Below, piece after piece: positions 6,266 to 8,197 of a DNA stretch of 8,197 nucleotides. The first letter of the stretch is position 1; every line of letters begins with the position of its first letter. The notes beneath the pieces are model-generated. The model was not told the origin of the DNA. It saw only the letters and a list, made by a program, of their open reading frames with translations, and did no database searches. The DNA is from Gammaproteobacteria bacterium (GTDB lineage: Bacteria > Pseudomonadota > Gammaproteobacteria > Steroidobacterales > MnTg04), in contig JAPUHG010000228.1 of the NCBI GenBank assembly GCA_027297845.1, positions 1 through 8,197 on the forward strand, read 5' to 3'. A program made the position numbers and the translations under genes.

Positions 6266-7444
6266 TGTCATCAAATCAGCCAGAGAGCCTGCTGGTTGCT
6301 CGGCCAGGTTGGCGACCGGCAGAATGCCGCGGACCCTGTCCGCGAACATCTTGAGACAAACCTCATTGCTTGCAAATGGCCCTTGCGTGAAATCATGGCT
6401 GCCCATGCCGTGATGCACTCTTTCGACCAAATCCCGGTCTTCTGCATTGACCTTGCGATTGATACGCCAGTTCAGATAACGTGCCAGCCGCATTTCCCGT
6501 GACTCATCCGGCAAGGCATAGGAAATCTCGCGGATCAGGGTTTCACCTGGGCTGATCGGCAACATCTGCATGAAATCCACCTGGTCCGGGTAAATGTCAA
6601 ACGCTACGTTCGGCCAGAACAGAAAATATTCCCATAGCCTGCGACGTTCCTCGGGTAAGTCGGTCCGCTCCGGCAACACTCTCAGATACATGCGTTCGGA
6701 CCAGCCAACCGATCCGCTTTCCTGCAACTGCGACCGCAGGTGCTGAACGTGCTCGCCGGCAACCAATCGGTAATTCCTGCCAGCGATGCCACGCAGGCCA
6801 GTATGAGCCACGCTGATATGCAGACCATCCATGTAGTTGTCTACGATGTTTTTCCAGTTCACCGCTCGCGGTCTAAGCGCTACCCTGCCCAGGGCTTTCA
6901 TCTCGCCCATGCGCAGCGGCGACAGGCTGTCTTCATATGGGGCCATGATCTCGCTTACCTTTGGCGTGGACGGCTCCAATGAGACGAAAATGAAACCCAT
7001 CCAGATATCGGTAGCGATTTCCGGCAGGCGACAGTCCTCTTTCCTGAACCCTTCATAGGTCCCCTCGAAGGGCATACTCACCAACCGGCCATCAAGGTCA
7101 TAAGTCCATGCGTGGTATGGGCAACGGATCAACCCATCGCTGCAGGACCCGCGCATACTGTCTTTTTCACCATCGAGCAGCCTCGCCGCGCGGTGGCGGC
7201 AGACGTTGGAAAAAGCACGCACGGCTCGCTGACTGTCGCGAAGAACCACCAGTGGCTCATCGAGAAAATCGAATCGAAAATAGTCACCGGGCTCCGGGAT
7301 GTCGGACACATGACAAACGACCTGCCAGGAACGCCTGAATATGCTGTTCTTTTCCAGCTCGAAAAATTCAGCGTGCTGATAGGTCCATGCCGGTAGACTC
7401 ATGCAAATTTTGTCTTTGACCGATTTTTGCCCGACTTGATTCAT
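6257..7444 (-). CDS. Rieske non-heme iron oxygenase, alpha subunit
   Basis: The protein of 395 residues has an N-terminal Rieske [2Fe-2S] domain with Cys82-X-His84 and Cys108-X2-His111 (CRH and CPYHAWTY). A catalytic domain follows, with NWKNIVDNYMDGLHISVAH at 196-214: His209 and His214 bind iron, and Asp206 is the expected electron-bridging residue. The third ligand is probably Asp336, in NAEDRDLVERVHHG. The QGPFASNEVCLKMF segment near 354-367 is typical of the family's end. Relatives hydroxylate aromatics or demethylate quaternary amines (glycine betaine, choline, carnitine oxygenases); the NWK-VDNY type leans to the latter group. The spacing between the two Rieske halves is 23 residues rather than the usual 15-17, with an extra Cys101 in the added loop. 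ATG 7444 has a strong GAGGAG 5 nt upstream (7450-7455). It is first in a two-gene unit with the guanidino hydrolase. No reductase or ferredoxin gene is seen nearby, so electrons must come from a partner encoded elsewhere. Confidence 0.92.
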   Translation of the reverse strand: MNQVGQKSVKDKICMSLPAWTYQHAEFFELEKNSIFRRSWQVVCHVSDIPEPGDYFRFDFLDEPLVVLRDSQRAVRAFSNVCRHRAARLLDGEKDSMRGSCSDGLIRCPYHAWTYDLDGRLVSMPFEGTYEGFRKEDCRLPEIATDIWMGFIFVSLEPSTPKVSEIMAPYEDSLSPLRMGEMKALGRVALRPRAVNWKNIVDNYMDGLHISVAHTGLRGIAGRNYRLVAGEHVQHLRSQLQESGSVGWSERMYLRVLPERTDLPEERRRLWEYFLFWPNVAFDIYPDQVDFMQMLPISPGETLIREISYALPDESREMRLARYLNWRINRKVNAEDRDLVERVHHGMGSHDFTQGPFASNEVCLKMFADRVRGILPVANLAEQPAGSLADLMTPE

Positions 7445-7557
7445 GGATTCTCCTCAGGAACGCAAACTCATTGAACCAAAAGAACGGTGACGGAAGCAAT
7501 CTCTCGTGTCAGAATACGCTTGAACCCTAACGAATAATAACGGGTTTACCCGAAACG
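7445..7557. promoter_or_regulatory. Divergent promoter region, Rieske / thioesterase
   Basis: This gap of 113 bp separates two genes read outward, so promoters for both must lie here or overlap the gene starts. A GAGGAG ribosome site for the Rieske gene sits at 7450-7455. A perfect palindrome CGGGTTTACCCG at 7541-7552 lies 5 bp before the thioesterase ATG and is a candidate operator. An AT-rich TAATAA at about 7535-7540 could be a -10 for the plus strand, but no good -35 accompanies it. Confidence 0.4.
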
Positions 7558-8058
7558 ATGGACATCAAAGAAAAAACTTCGATCCAAAGCCTCAAGGCCC
7601 GGGGCAAAGCCATACCGATGGATGACGATCAACGTCATCTATGGCAGGAAGAATTTAACGCATTGCCAGCCATGATTGCTCTGGGCAGCAAACTTGATAT
7701 TAGCGACGAAACGATCATCAAAGTCGTCTTGCCGGAAATCCTGCCGCATCACCTGGGCGGGCTTGGCAGCGCCTATGTCAATGGCGCCGTTGTCGCCGGT
7801 TTGCTCGATGCATCGCTGGGTGTCGCCGGTGCCGTTCATTATCTTGGACAGCCGGCAGGTACAGTCGAATTGTCGATCAAATTCATGCGCGCAATTCACG
7901 GCCCAACGGTTACCGCCTACGCAGTTGCATTGAAGCGATCCGAAAGCGTGTGTTTCGTTGAGGGAAAATTGTTTAGTGAAGGCCGTCTGTGTGCACTGGC
8001 GAGCGGCTTGGTGGCACTGGCAAGCTCCGCTGAGGGCGCCGACGAGCTACGCTGGTGA
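7558..8058 (+). CDS. PaaI-family hotdog thioesterase
   Basis: The protein of 166 residues shows the PaaI/hotdog pattern: a short helical N-terminus, LPHHLGGLGSAYVNGAVVAGLLDASLG at about 62-88 (the central hotdog helix, with Asn75 and Asp84), then GTVELSIKFMRAIHGPTVTAYAVALKRSESVCFVEGKLFSEGRLCALASG at 101-150 as the strands. Such proteins hydrolyse acyl-CoA or aryl-CoA thioesters, often as housekeeping enzymes in catabolic pathways. The substrate is unknown here. No strong Shine-Dalgarno precedes ATG 7558. ATG 7618 (residue 21) is an alternative start that would remove a poorly conserved basic leader. It is divergent from the Rieske gene and may share its regulation. No signal peptide is present. 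No clear terminator follows: a 6-bp GC hairpin at 8064-8079 has no T-tract. Confidence 0.85.
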   Translation: MDIKEKTSIQSLKARGKAIPMDDDQRHLWQEEFNALPAMIALGSKLDISDETIIKVVLPEILPHHLGGLGSAYVNGAVVAGLLDASLGVAGAVHYLGQPAGTVELSIKFMRAIHGPTVTAYAVALKRSESVCFVEGKLFSEGRLCALASGLVALASSAEGADELRW

Positions 8059-8197
8059 AGCAGGCCCAGGGGTCTGGGCAGTGGAAGTACTCCTGCTCGG
8101 CAACTGCTCTTGCGTTGCTCTTCCTCCTGCGTCCCTGCAGTCGTTCGAAAGCACCACAGCGGCCCATTTCTTCGATCTTTTTCGTTGCATAGCTCTG
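8059..8197. other. Right-edge tail without a supported gene
   Basis: The first part holds a small hairpin, GCCCAG-GGGT-CTGGGC at 8064-8079. Next comes a pyrimidine-rich plus-strand stretch where TGCTC recurs at an 11-nt period (units starting at 8093, 8104 and 8115). Frames stay open to the right edge on both strands, but none shows recognisable protein features. It may be non-coding repeat sequence or the edge of a gene that lies mostly outside the window. Confidence 0.35.

Noticed and set aside
8064..8079. Hairpin GCCCAG-GGGT-CTGGGC as a terminator for the thioesterase gene
   Set aside because: The stem is only 6 bp and no T-tract follows on either strand.
7973..8167. A 64-codon minus-strand frame overlapping the thioesterase end and open to the right edge
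   Set aside because: It is Arg/Pro-rich like a shadow frame, overlaps a well-supported gene and has no known motif. A real gene end from outside cannot be fully excluded.

Overview
The window is a stretch of ordinary-looking bacterial chromosome, moderately GC-rich and densely coded. It carries eight genes: seven complete ones and one cut by the left edge. The gene types (Rieske oxygenase, DMT exporter, secreted cytochrome c, PaaI/DUF4442 thioesterases, hydantoinase/oxoprolinase B) and a canonical FNR/Anr-type operator suggest a proteobacterium, most likely an environmental (perhaps marine) gammaproteobacterium. That placement is inference; no marker gene is present. I see no tRNA, rRNA, CRISPR array, transposase or integrase.

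Layout. (1) 2-790, plus strand: the C-terminal end of a hydantoinase B/oxoprolinase-type subunit, followed 21 nt later by a DUF4442 hotdog protein. (2) 771-2345, minus strand: a full-length contractile tail sheath protein whose 3' end overlaps the DUF4442 gene by 20 bp. No other tail, tube, baseplate or injection-system gene is visible, so it is an orphan within this window. (3) 2346-2613: an intergenic region with several short perfect palindromes. (4) 2614-4634, plus strand: an EamA/DMT transporter coupled by a 4-bp GTGA overlap to a PLP enzyme of the D-cysteine desulfhydrase/ACC deaminase family. (5) 4647-4685: a strong intrinsic terminator serving the minus-strand gene to its right. (6) 4707-5018, minus strand: a small secreted monoheme cytochrome c. 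A 350-bp non-coding stretch upstream of it contains an FNR/Anr box with a fitting -10 element. (7) 5369-7444, minus strand: a two-gene unit made of a Rieske non-heme iron oxygenase alpha subunit and an arginine deiminase/DDAH-family guanidino hydrolase, 12 bp apart. (8) 7558-8058, plus strand: a PaaI-type hotdog thioesterase divergent from the Rieske gene. (9) 8059-8197: a tail with no gene I can support.

How the parts may work together. The DMT transporter and PLP enzyme probably form one unit for uptake or export and degradation of an amino acid-like compound. The Rieske oxygenase and guanidino hydrolase look like successive steps on an N-methylated or guanidino nitrogen compound, but the substrate is not readable from sequence and no reductase partner is present. 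The cytochrome c appears to be controlled by oxygen or redox state. The most unusual item is the solitary contractile sheath gene sitting between metabolic genes. The FNR-type box and the Rieske/DDAH-like pair are next.
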